NCBI GenBank assembly: GCA_947058615.1
Contig: CAMSHF010000003.1
Coordinates: 83,845 to 147,844, forward strand
Origin: an uncultured Rickettsiella sp.
GTDB lineage: Bacteria; Pseudomonadota; Gammaproteobacteria; Diplorickettsiales; Diplorickettsiaceae
Direction: 5' to 3'
DNA length: 64,000 nt
Shown: positions 16,505-24,015 of the stretch, in pieces
Position numbering within the stretch: position 1 is the first letter of the stretch
Layout of the letters: every line of letters starts with the position of its first letter
Made by a program: the position numbers and the translations under genes
The notes under the pieces: generated by a model
Told to the model about the DNA's origin: nothing
Database searches by the model: none
What the model saw: only the letters and a program-made list of their open reading frames with translations

Positions 16505-17911
16505 TTTAAACGCTTTTATTGTCGCTATCCGCGAGCGTTTAAAATCAATGATCGGTTTTGGATAACCACTTTGCAAAGCCAGTTTGGGCGCCCGTTGATA
16601 GGGATCATGGATAGAACGAGCATCCAATAAACTAAGTTCAGGACAATAATGGCGAATAAAATCACCTTTAGGATCAAAGCGTTCGCTTTGTCGAGTCGGG
16701 TTAAAAATTCGAAAAAACGGTGCGGCATCGGTTCCAGTGGATGCGCTCCATTGCCAACCGCCATTATTCGCGGCTAAATCTCCGTCGATCAAATGGCGAA
16801 TAAAAAAATCTTCACCTAAACGCCAATCAAAAAACAAATTCTTAGTTAAAAACATCGCTACTATCATGCGTAAACGATTATGCATCCAGCCTATTTGCTT
16901 TAATTGACGCATACCGGCATCCACGATGGGATAGCCTGTATTGCCCTGTTGCCAAGCAAGCAACTGTTTCGTATTAAATCGCCATTTTAATTTTTCGGTT
17001 TCTAATCGGTAGGGCTGATGCATTGATAAACGGGGAATAGCCACGAGCAAATGTTTATAAAAATCACGCCAAATTAATTCACTCATCCATGTGGTAGCCC
17101 CTTTATTTCCACTATCATATTCACCCTTGTTGGCCATTAAAGCGGCCAAAAAACACTGACGCGGTGAGATCATCCCTGCAGCTAAATAAGGTGAAAGCAA
17201 ACTTGTCCCAGCTAATGCCGGAAAATCCCGTGTTTTATGATAATTAAACAAATTATCTTTTATAAATTTTTTTAAGCGCCGTTGCGCTTCTTTTTCGCCG
17301 GAAGGCCAAATAATAGTCGAAGAAAACCCAGGCAATCTGAGCGGAACTTTACTGGATCGAATGTTTATTATGGATTGTAATTTAGGAAGTGAATAATTTG
17401 TGATACTATTGGGGTTGTTCAATAATAGCTTCAAATAAGCACGTTTATAGGGCGTAAAAATACTAAATATCTTACCTTGTTGAGTCAGTATCGCACCTGG
17501 CGGTAGTATCACTTGGTCATCATAAGCATAACATTTCATTTTATGCTGACTTAAATAAGCACAAACCGCTTGATCACGCCGTTTTTCATCGATTTCATAT
17601 TGTTTATTAAAAAAGAGGGCGTCCAGCTGATATTTTTTAATACACTGATGTAATGTCTCAGGAATGTCTGAAGTTCTTTTTACTGATTTAATTAATAAAG
17701 GAACATGACGTTTTTGAAGGCTTTGGCTTAACTCCGCCAATCCAGCTAACAAAAACTGAACTCGACAAGCAGCCATATGATGTTTTTTCCAAAAGCAGGT
17801 ATCAACAACATAGAGACCTAGGATACCTTCTGAACACAATTTACTGGCATGATACAATGCCGCATTATCATGTAAACGGAGATCTTCACGAAACCATATT
17901 AGACCTTTCAT
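16496..17911 (-). CDS. phrB: PhrB, deoxyribodipyrimidine photolyase (class I CPD photolyase/cryptochrome family)
   Basis: Blue-light-driven flavoenzyme that reverses cyclobutane pyrimidine dimers. The 471-aa protein has the N-terminal antenna domain (GLIWFREDLRLHDNAAL) and the helical FAD domain with TTWMSELIWRDFYKHLL, GYPIVDAGMRQLKQIGWMHN and DGDLAANNGGWQWSASTGTD. The last of these is the strongly conserved W-x-x-N-N-G-G-W-Q-W-like flavin pocket, followed by FRIFNPTRQSERFDP. Length equals E. coli PhrB (472 aa). AAGGA precedes the ATG. It lies directly upstream of the ku-ligD operon, same strand, with a 280-base gap. The enzyme needs light, so its retention suggests exposure of the host or a free stage. 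Confidence 0.93.
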   Translation of the reverse strand: MKGLIWFREDLRLHDNAALYHASKLCSEGILGLYVVDTCFWKKHHMAACRVQFLLAGLAELSQSLQKRHVPLLIKSVKRTSDIPETLHQCIKKYQLDALFFNKQYEIDEKRRDQAVCAYLSQHKMKCYAYDDQVILPPGAILTQQGKIFSIFTPYKRAYLKLLLNNPNSITNYSLPKLQSIINIRSSKVPLRLPGFSSTIIWPSGEKEAQRRLKKFIKDNLFNYHKTRDFPALAGTSLLSPYLAAGMISPRQCFLAALMANKGEYDSGNKGATTWMSELIWRDFYKHLLVAIPRLSMHQPYRLETEKLKWRFNTKQLLAWQQGNTGYPIVDAGMRQLKQIGWMHNRLRMIVAMFLTKNLFFDWRLGEDFFIRHLIDGDLAANNGGWQWSASTGTDAAPFFRIFNPTRQSERFDPKGDFIRHYCPELSLLDARSIHDPYQRAPKLALQSGYPKPIIDFKRSRIATIKAFKSL

Positions 17912-18067
17912 AGCTTTTCCTTTTCAGTCGGTAAAAGGCGGTGTAGTCCATATTAGATAAATTTATTACAAATAGATTATCAGATAACGATTGTTTATAG
18001 CTATTTATAATTTTGAACATAAATGTTACCATGGCCATTAATAATAATATTTTTAATGTGATGCCCT

Positions 18068-19054
18068 ATGCCCACTACAATTGATTTTAAATTAGCTATA
18101 AAAAATTACAAAATTGTTGATAACCGAGAAATTGGTGTTTTAGATATTACAAGGCCTGACGATTCCAACTATCACTTTCAGATTTTTTTTGAACAGAATA
18201 ATAACCGGCTTAATTTAAATGAAGTAAATGCTCAATTAAAAGAGTTTAATAGCGAAGTACAAGGTAGAAAATTTTTTGATAAAGAAAAGGCTTTACACCA
18301 TTTTGTCGACTTAGGTTTCGATGTAAAAACGACTGCAATCATAGAGAAAAAAGAAGGAGCTTCTCTTGCTCGTTTTAAACTAGATGAGGAAAAAAAGTCT
18401 AAGCAAGTGTCGGATAAAAATTTATTGAATGTGTTTGTACTAGAAACTATAAGTAAAGAGGATAAAACCTATTATTTGGGTTGCGAAATACCCAAAGATT
18501 TTACAGGAAATAATGTTCCTTTATGCAGCATTTCAACCTATGCCACCGGAAAAGAGAGCCTACCAACGCTATCTGAAAGGATCTACCTTTTTCCCACAGG
18601 ATCTTTGAGCGATGTAATCCGTGATTTAAAAAATAGTGAAACTTTCGCTTTGGAAAATTTAAATATACCTTACGTTACTAACACCCAACCATTTAGTCGT
18701 GATAATTCACACAATGAAGAAATTCAAACTCGAATCAATCTTCAGACAATTATTTCAGAAGAAATAATCCGACTTAAACAAGACACACGAGAGTCTGCCA
18801 AGAAAAAAATTGAGGTCTTTTCAAGCATTTCTAGAAAAATCAGTGACAATACGGATTTGGATCAACTAGGAAATGATTTAGATAGCGCTGATGTAAAAGA
18901 AAAACTTTTAGTACATAGAGATCGTTTGAGCTTCTTTATTAATCACTTTTTTAAATTTAAAACTCATTCAGAACGCGCGCTCGAAGAGTTAAGAGGCATG
19001 CTTCCAAAACACCACACTGAATCAATTTCTACCACCACGCAAAGGCTAGGTTAA
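18068..19054 (+). CDS. Unrecognised 328-aa cytoplasmic protein, possible secreted effector
   Basis: I recognise no family. The 328-aa protein has no signal peptide or membrane span and is rich in charged residues. The N-terminal half (1-180) looks mixed alpha/beta, with TRPDDSNYHFQIFFEQ and LGCEIPKDFTGNNVPLC. Residues 220-310 are predicted by eye to be helical with regular Leu/Ile spacing (IISEEIIRLKQDTRESAKKK). The C-terminal tail HHTESISTTTQRLG is polar and Glu/Ser/Thr-containing, which loosely resembles Dot/Icm C-terminal signals. It stands alone, divergent from phrB, with about 160 empty bases downstream. The effector idea is inference only. Confidence 0.55.
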   Translation: MPTTIDFKLAIKNYKIVDNREIGVLDITRPDDSNYHFQIFFEQNNNRLNLNEVNAQLKEFNSEVQGRKFFDKEKALHHFVDLGFDVKTTAIIEKKEGASLARFKLDEEKKSKQVSDKNLLNVFVLETISKEDKTYYLGCEIPKDFTGNNVPLCSISTYATGKESLPTLSERIYLFPTGSLSDVIRDLKNSETFALENLNIPYVTNTQPFSRDNSHNEEIQTRINLQTIISEEIIRLKQDTRESAKKKIEVFSSISRKISDNTDLDQLGNDLDSADVKEKLLVHRDRLSFFINHFFKFKTHSERALEELRGMLPKHHTESISTTTQRLG

Positions 19055-19215
19055 AAATCGATGCTAGACTTAAAAAGCATCTGTCCTAAAATTCTAAGTT
19101 GTTAACCTGCTAAAATTAATTGTTGCCTATTAATTTTTCTTTACCAATTAAACATAGGAAGCTACACTTTATTAGAGATTGCTGAGTTTTACTTGTTTTC
19201 TATAAGTAACCTAGT

Positions 19216-19878
19216 ATGAATAACTATAAATTACTGATCCTTGATTTTGATGGCACACTGTGTGCGACACATGATGCGATATTATTTTGCATCAAACGTA
19301 CCTATCAAACACTCCATATGACGGTGCCAAATCATGACTTTATTGACGAAACCATACGTGCAGGGCTTGGGATGGAAAAGACCTTAGAAGTTCTCAGTCC
19401 CGATTTAACTCAACCACAAATTCATCATTTACTCTCCCTCTATGAAAAGATCTATTTAGAAGAAGGCGAGGATAAAAGTGCGCCCTTCCCTAAAGCGGTC
19501 GAAACACTAGCAAAACTTCATGCGGCAAATTTCATACTCACTGTGGTCAGTAACAAAGCGATTGCTTCTGTTGACGTGGCTTTAGAGCGGTTTCAATTAA
19601 AACAATACATCGCAATGGTCATTGGTGATACGAAAACATTGAGAAAAAAACCAGATCCTATGGCCTATACGGATTATATCAAACCAAAATTTAAATCCAT
19701 CAACCCTAAACAGATATTAATGGTCGGCGATACGCCGGCTGATTTACTATTTGCACAAAATATTGACGCAGATTCATGCTGGGCGGAATACGGCTATGGG
19801 AATAAAAAAGCTTGCCTAGAACTGCATCCAACTTATACAATTAAGCAATTAGTCGACGTTTTAGCGATTGTGTTATGA
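19216..19878 (+). CDS. HAD-superfamily phosphatase, phosphoglycolate phosphatase-like
   Basis: A 220-aa HAD subfamily IA hydrolase. Motif I is LDFDGTLCATHDA with nucleophile Asp; the cap domain follows (residues 20-90); motif II is TVVSNKA; the Lys of motif III lies in TLRKKPDPMAYT; motif IV is ILMVGDTPADLLFA. This is the layout of Gph, which dephosphorylates 2-phosphoglycolate from DNA 3' ends, but also of beta-phosphoglucomutase and other small-molecule phosphatases. No metabolic neighbour decides the substrate. Its last 6 bases overlap the convergent ribE. Confidence 0.8.
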   Translation: MNNYKLLILDFDGTLCATHDAILFCIKRTYQTLHMTVPNHDFIDETIRAGLGMEKTLEVLSPDLTQPQIHHLLSLYEKIYLEEGEDKSAPFPKAVETLAKLHAANFILTVVSNKAIASVDVALERFQLKQYIAMVIGDTKTLRKKPDPMAYTDYIKPKFKSINPKQILMVGDTPADLLFAQNIDADSCWAEYGYGNKKACLELHPTYTIKQLVDVLAIVL

Positions 19879-20556
19879 TTTATCATTCTCTTTCTCCAAA
19901 ACAGCTTTTAATTCCTTCTCTAGTATAGTTAATCGAGCTTCAATATTAGAAAAATAATCCTGTACTGCTTCAACTAATACTTTCGTTTTCATATCCGGTT
20001 CAATATTTACTTTATCGCCCACTTTTTTATTAGAAAAATGGGTAAGACGTAAGGTCTCAGGAATTAAATAGACTTCAAAGCTGTGCTGTTGCTTATTGGT
20101 TATGGTTAAGCCTACAGTTAAACTGGAGCCATCCACGGCAATATAGGCTTTTGGTTTAATAAAAGCGAAACAAGCTTCAGAACATTGGATAGTTAAAGCG
20201 ACATTATTCTCAGTAATTTTTTTATCAATAATGGTTGCGGTTTCAAAGACATGACCACTCACTTCGTGGCCCCCCATTTCGTCACCGTAACGTATGCTTC
20301 TTTCCACATTGACCTTTCTTCCTTCAAAAAGTTCATTTAAAGTGGTCTTGTCTAAGGTTTCTTGGATCGCATCAAAGCTGACTTCAACGCCATGCTTGGC
20401 AACAACCGTTTGACAAACACCATCGATCGATAGACTCGCGCCCACTTTTAAATCTTTTGACAATACTTCATTTAAAATGACTTTATAATGCAATAAACCT
20501 TTGTGCCTCACAATCGATTTGACTTCAAATAAACCTTCTGTGATTCCAGAAAACAT
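19873..20556 (-). CDS. ribE: RibE (RibC), riboflavin synthase alpha chain
   Basis: Dismutates two 6,7-dimethyl-8-ribityllumazine molecules to riboflavin. The 227-aa protein begins MFSGITEGLFEV, close to the invariant MFTGI start. It shows the two lumazine-binding repeats: SIDGVCQTVV with FDAIQETLDKT, then GDEMGGHEVSGHV, AVDGSSLTV and LIPETLRLTHFSNKKVGDKVNIE. A C-terminal extension (TILEKELKAVLEKEN) is Glu/Lys-rich and may form the trimerising helix. It follows waaA by 3 bases. No other rib gene and no FMN riboswitch is present here. Confidence 0.92.
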   Translation of the reverse strand: MFSGITEGLFEVKSIVRHKGLLHYKVILNEVLSKDLKVGASLSIDGVCQTVVAKHGVEVSFDAIQETLDKTTLNELFEGRKVNVERSIRYGDEMGGHEVSGHVFETATIIDKKITENNVALTIQCSEACFAFIKPKAYIAVDGSSLTVGLTITNKQQHSFEVYLIPETLRLTHFSNKKVGDKVNIEPDMKTKVLVEAVQDYFSNIEARLTILEKELKAVLEKENDKS

Positions 20557-20559
20557 AAG

Positions 20560-21828
20560 TTAATACTCTAATAAATTTTCAATTAATTGCATTTGTTTTA
20601 ACACAGAACCTTTATTTTCTGCGACAAATTTTTTAGCCTCATAACCCACTTGTTGGCGTTGAACAGGATCCGCTAATAAGGCGCTCACTTGCTTAGTTAA
20701 CTGAGCCACATTACGGACCTGGATTCCTGCTTTGCGCTGTTGTAACTGTTCAGTTATTGTCGCAAAATTAAATGTATAAGGACCTGTTAATATAGGTAAC
20801 CCCACTGCAGCGGGTTCAAGCGGGTTTTGCCCCCCTTTTTTAACCAGACTTCCGCCTACAAAAGCAAGATCCGCTGCTGCGTAAAAGATGAGTAATTCTC
20901 CCATGGAATCACCGATTAAGATATCGACATCTTTCATATCAGGGCTCTCTTCACTACGTTTGCTTACTTTATATTTCTGACCGCAATAAAGTTGTTCCAA
21001 TTGAGGGACTCGATCGATATGGCGCGGGATAGAAACTAATAATAAATCTGGAAAAAATTGACGTACTTGGCTAAAGGCTTGAAGAATCAGTGCTTCTTCT
21101 CCAGCATGAGTGCTTGCCGCTATCCAAACGGGCCGAGCTTCTCCCCAAATTTTTCGCCATTGTTGGGCTTGTTCATATAATTTTGTCGGTAGCGTCACAT
21201 CAAATTTCAAGCTCCCTGTGATACGTATTCGATCGACAGGAAAACCTAGTTTAATAAAACGATTAGCATCCGCTTGAAACTGTGCGGCTATCACATTAAT
21301 ACGTTCCAACATGCCTTTAGTTAAAGGGGAAATCCGCTGATAAGCTTTAGCTGAACGCTCTGATAAGCGAGCATTGACAAGCGCTACGGGTACTTGGTAC
21401 AACTGACAAGCTGCAAGGAGATTTGGCCAAAGCTCTGTTTCTAACAAAATCAGTAATTTTGGCTGAAGCGCCTTAAAAAACTTACTTAAAACTAAAGGCA
21501 AATCATAAGGAAAATAAAGCTGTGTCACGCTGTTTCCCAATGCATCACGGATACGTTCGGCGCCTGTTGCCGTTTCATTGGTCACAATGATAGGTATCGA
21601 TGGATAGCGCTGCTGCAGTTTATTCACCAATGGTATCGCAGTCAAGGATTCGCCGACTGAAACAGCATGTACCCAAATTCCACCGAGTGGTAAGGGGCGT
21701 CGTAAACCTAAACCTAATCGTTCATGCCAGAATTGTAAACTGTTAGGATTTTTACGATTTTTTATCCATAAACGTAATAAAATAAACGGTAACAATAAAT
21801 AAAAAATTATTGTATAGAGGTATCGCAT
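20560..21828 (-). CDS. waaA: WaaA (KdtA), 3-deoxy-D-manno-octulosonic acid transferase
   Basis: Transfers Kdo from CMP-Kdo to lipid IVA at the inner membrane, the first core sugar step. The 422-aa protein has an N-terminal membrane anchor (YTIIFYLLLPFILLRLW), then WHERLG, GGIWVHAVSVGESLTAIPL (conserved HAVSVGE with active-site Glu), LETELWPNLLAAC, NARLSERS, AASTHAGEE and the donor-side GGQNPLEPAAVGLP. It is the first gene of a waaA-ribE pair. Together with lpxK and waaC it shows that the organism makes an LPS with Kdo and heptose. Confidence 0.95.
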   Translation of the reverse strand: MRYLYTIIFYLLLPFILLRLWIKNRKNPNSLQFWHERLGLGLRRPLPLGGIWVHAVSVGESLTAIPLVNKLQQRYPSIPIIVTNETATGAERIRDALGNSVTQLYFPYDLPLVLSKFFKALQPKLLILLETELWPNLLAACQLYQVPVALVNARLSERSAKAYQRISPLTKGMLERINVIAAQFQADANRFIKLGFPVDRIRITGSLKFDVTLPTKLYEQAQQWRKIWGEARPVWIAASTHAGEEALILQAFSQVRQFFPDLLLVSIPRHIDRVPQLEQLYCGQKYKVSKRSEESPDMKDVDILIGDSMGELLIFYAAADLAFVGGSLVKKGGQNPLEPAAVGLPILTGPYTFNFATITEQLQQRKAGIQVRNVAQLTKQVSALLADPVQRQQVGYEAKKFVAENKGSVLKQMQLIENLLEY

Positions 21829-22006
21829 GATTTAATAAAATTATAATAATATCCTGAGAAAAAGAGCTTATCGTTTATTCAACTTTAAGACAAGATAATA
21901 TCCTGTTAGTCTTATAACCCCTTGAGGATTGCGATTTAATCGGCAACACAGGCAAAAATTCAAGTGCGAAGAGTAGAATTAAATTTTTATAGAAGTTAGG
22001 TTTAGC

Positions 22007-22831
22007 ATGAATATATGGGGCAAACTCATTGGTGGGTTTTTTGGTTTCCTTCTTGCAGGGCCATTAGGCCTTATATTAGGCGTCTTTATTGGGCATCTCT
22101 TTGATCGAGGACTGAGTCAAAATCAAAACTGGACTTTTTCCTCGACTAATCCAAGTATTGCACAGCAAGTTTTTTTTGATAGCACTTTTTTAGTGATGGG
22201 GCATATCGCGAAATTAGACGGGAGAGTTTCCGAGGCAGAAATTCAAGCAGCAAGAGCCATTATGAACCGTTTGGGCCTTACCGATACGATGCGCCAAAAA
22301 GCGATTAATCTTTTTAATCAGGGGAAACAAGCCTCTTTCAATGTGGAAGAAACCTTAAAAAAATTGGTTCAAACCTGTCATTTTAATAAAGTATTACTTA
22401 AGCTTTTTGTAGAAATACAAATGCAAACAGCCTTGGCCGAAGGCCATCTTACTGCTGAAAAACAAAGAGTATTACAAAAAATATGTCAATATTTAGGCTT
22501 TGCACCCCTCAATTTCAGCTTTTTCGAGCATCTATTTAACTTTGAACAAGCTTTTCGCCAACAATCTTCCGGCCAGAGGCAACAAGGGTATTATCAATCG
22601 TCGCACTCAGCCCACCAGCTGAATCTAAAAGATGCTTATGCTATCTTAGGGATCTCAGAACAAGCAACACCCGCTGAGATAAAAAAAGCCTATCGTAAAC
22701 AAATGAGCCAACACCATCCAGATAAATTATTAGCTAAAGGCTTACCTGAAGAAATGATAAAAATAGCGACTGAAAAAACTCAAAATATCAAAGCGGCCTA
22801 CGACCGTATTTGTGCGGCTAAGGGGATATAA
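22007..22831 (+). CDS. djlA: DjlA, membrane-anchored DnaJ-like co-chaperone
   Basis: Type III J-domain protein that stimulates DnaK from the inner membrane; in Legionella and Coxiella relatives it supports stress resistance and intracellular growth. The 274-aa product (E. coli 271) has a glycine-zipper membrane anchor (GKLIGGFFGFLLAGPLGLIL), a central TerB-like helical domain with HIAKLDGRVSEAEI and TALAEGHLTAEKQ, and a C-terminal J domain. In the J domain, DAYAILGI leads to KKAYRKQMSQHHPDKL with the HPD motif. AGG precedes the ATG. The stop TAA overlaps the rpe ATG by one base. Confidence 0.93.
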   Translation: MNIWGKLIGGFFGFLLAGPLGLILGVFIGHLFDRGLSQNQNWTFSSTNPSIAQQVFFDSTFLVMGHIAKLDGRVSEAEIQAARAIMNRLGLTDTMRQKAINLFNQGKQASFNVEETLKKLVQTCHFNKVLLKLFVEIQMQTALAEGHLTAEKQRVLQKICQYLGFAPLNFSFFEHLFNFEQAFRQQSSGQRQQGYYQSSHSAHQLNLKDAYAILGISEQATPAEIKKAYRKQMSQHHPDKLLAKGLPEEMIKIATEKTQNIKAAYDRICAAKGI

Positions 22832-23496
22832 TGCATGACTTAATTATTTCCGCTTCTATTTTATCCGCTAATATGGGTTACTTAGCCAAGGATGCTGCTG
22901 CAGTGCTAGAAGCAGGCGCTGATCGTTTACATATTGATGTTATGGATAATCATTTTGTTCCCAATTTAACCTTCGGGCCTTGGATCTGCGTTGCTTTACG
23001 TAACTATTTGCCGCACGCCTTTCTTGACGTGCACTTAATGGTAAATCCAGTGGATCATTTAATCAATGCCTTTGCCGAATCAGGCGCCAACCAAATTAGC
23101 TTTCATCCTGAAGCCAGCACTGATGTTATTAAAAATTTAAAACAAATTCGCAACTTAGGATCTAAGGCCGGTTTAGCGATTAATCCACAAACCTCGTTAA
23201 ATTGTTTGGCTAAAGCCTGGGATTATTTAGATTTCGTACTAATGATGTCTGTTAACCCAGGCTTCGCTGGACAACATTTTATTCCTGAGATTTTAGATAA
23301 AATTTCAGCTGTCCATCAGTTAATCTTAGCGCACAACCCTCACATTCGTTTAGCCGTTGATGGTGGAATAAAAAAAAACAACTTGACTCGAATCGCCAAA
23401 GCCGGTGCAGATACTTTTATTTTAGGATCGGGTATTTTTAATACTAAAAACTATGCGGTTACCTTAACTGAATTACGATCACAATTAACTTCATAA
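22831..23496 (+). CDS. rpe: Rpe, ribulose-phosphate 3-epimerase
   Basis: Interconverts ribulose-5-phosphate and xylulose-5-phosphate in the non-oxidative pentose phosphate pathway. The 221-aa TIM barrel has SASILSANMGYLA, the metal and catalytic segment LHIDVMDNHFVPNLTFGP, FLDVHLMV, VLMMSVNPGFAGQHF and LAVDGGIKKNN, with GSGIF near the C-terminus. Every family signature is present. Coupled to djlA by a TAATG overlap and followed 11 bases later by a small lipoprotein gene. Confidence 0.96.
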   Translation: MHDLIISASILSANMGYLAKDAAAVLEAGADRLHIDVMDNHFVPNLTFGPWICVALRNYLPHAFLDVHLMVNPVDHLINAFAESGANQISFHPEASTDVIKNLKQIRNLGSKAGLAINPQTSLNCLAKAWDYLDFVLMMSVNPGFAGQHFIPEILDKISAVHQLILAHNPHIRLAVDGGIKKNNLTRIAKAGADTFILGSGIFNTKNYAVTLTELRSQLTS

Positions 23497-23507
23497 GGGA
23501 AAATAAT

Positions 23508-23906
23508 ATGCGCCTTTTTTTAACCTCTTGTATCCTCTCTTTTTTGTTAACATTAACCGCTTGTGCGACCACGGCAAATTACCAAAAACAAATTGATAAA
23601 TGGCAAGGGAAAAATATTCAATTACTTATTTCTAGTTGGGGGGACCCAGACGCGGGGATACAACTCCCCAATGGTCATAAGATCTATCAATATACACGAA
23701 AAACTGTCTATTCAATTCCTGATGTTAAACGTAACCCATTACGTACGAATAATGGAAACCGTTTTTCTAGTTATGATGAACCTTGGAACACTTACCAAAC
23801 AATCATTCTTTCATGTCGGACTTCATTTGAAACAACCCCGAGTGGCCATATCATCCACATAAGTTTTAAAGGAAACAATTGTGTATCAAACAACTTTCTT
23901 CCTTAA
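23508..23906 (+). CDS. Small lipoprotein of unknown function
   Basis: A 132-aa protein with a type II signal peptide: basic start, hydrophobic core and lipobox LTAC, giving Cys19 as the lipidation site. The mature domain starts ATTANYQKQIDKWQGKNIQLLISSWGDPDAG, a pattern seen in small outer-membrane lipoproteins that use a W-G-x-P turn. Two C-terminal cysteines (SCRTSF and NNCVSN) may pair. AAGGGA precedes the ATG. No specific family name is certain. Likely co-transcribed with djlA-rpe; lptD begins 109 bases later. Confidence 0.65.
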   Translation: MRLFLTSCILSFLLTLTACATTANYQKQIDKWQGKNIQLLISSWGDPDAGIQLPNGHKIYQYTRKTVYSIPDVKRNPLRTNNGNRFSSYDEPWNTYQTIILSCRTSFETTPSGHIIHISFKGNNCVSNNFLP

Positions 23907-24015
23907 TTATTGAGGTTGATATAGACTTTTCATATTTTAATCTTAAAAAAATAGACCTTTTGCTTTCATATAAAAATGAAACTTAATTAAAGACTGCATA
24001 AAGGAGCTAAAAAAA

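Noticed and set aside
20557..20700. FMN riboswitch for ribE
   Set aside because: ribE follows waaA by 3 bases, leaving no room for a leader, and no RFN-like elements were seen near waaA.
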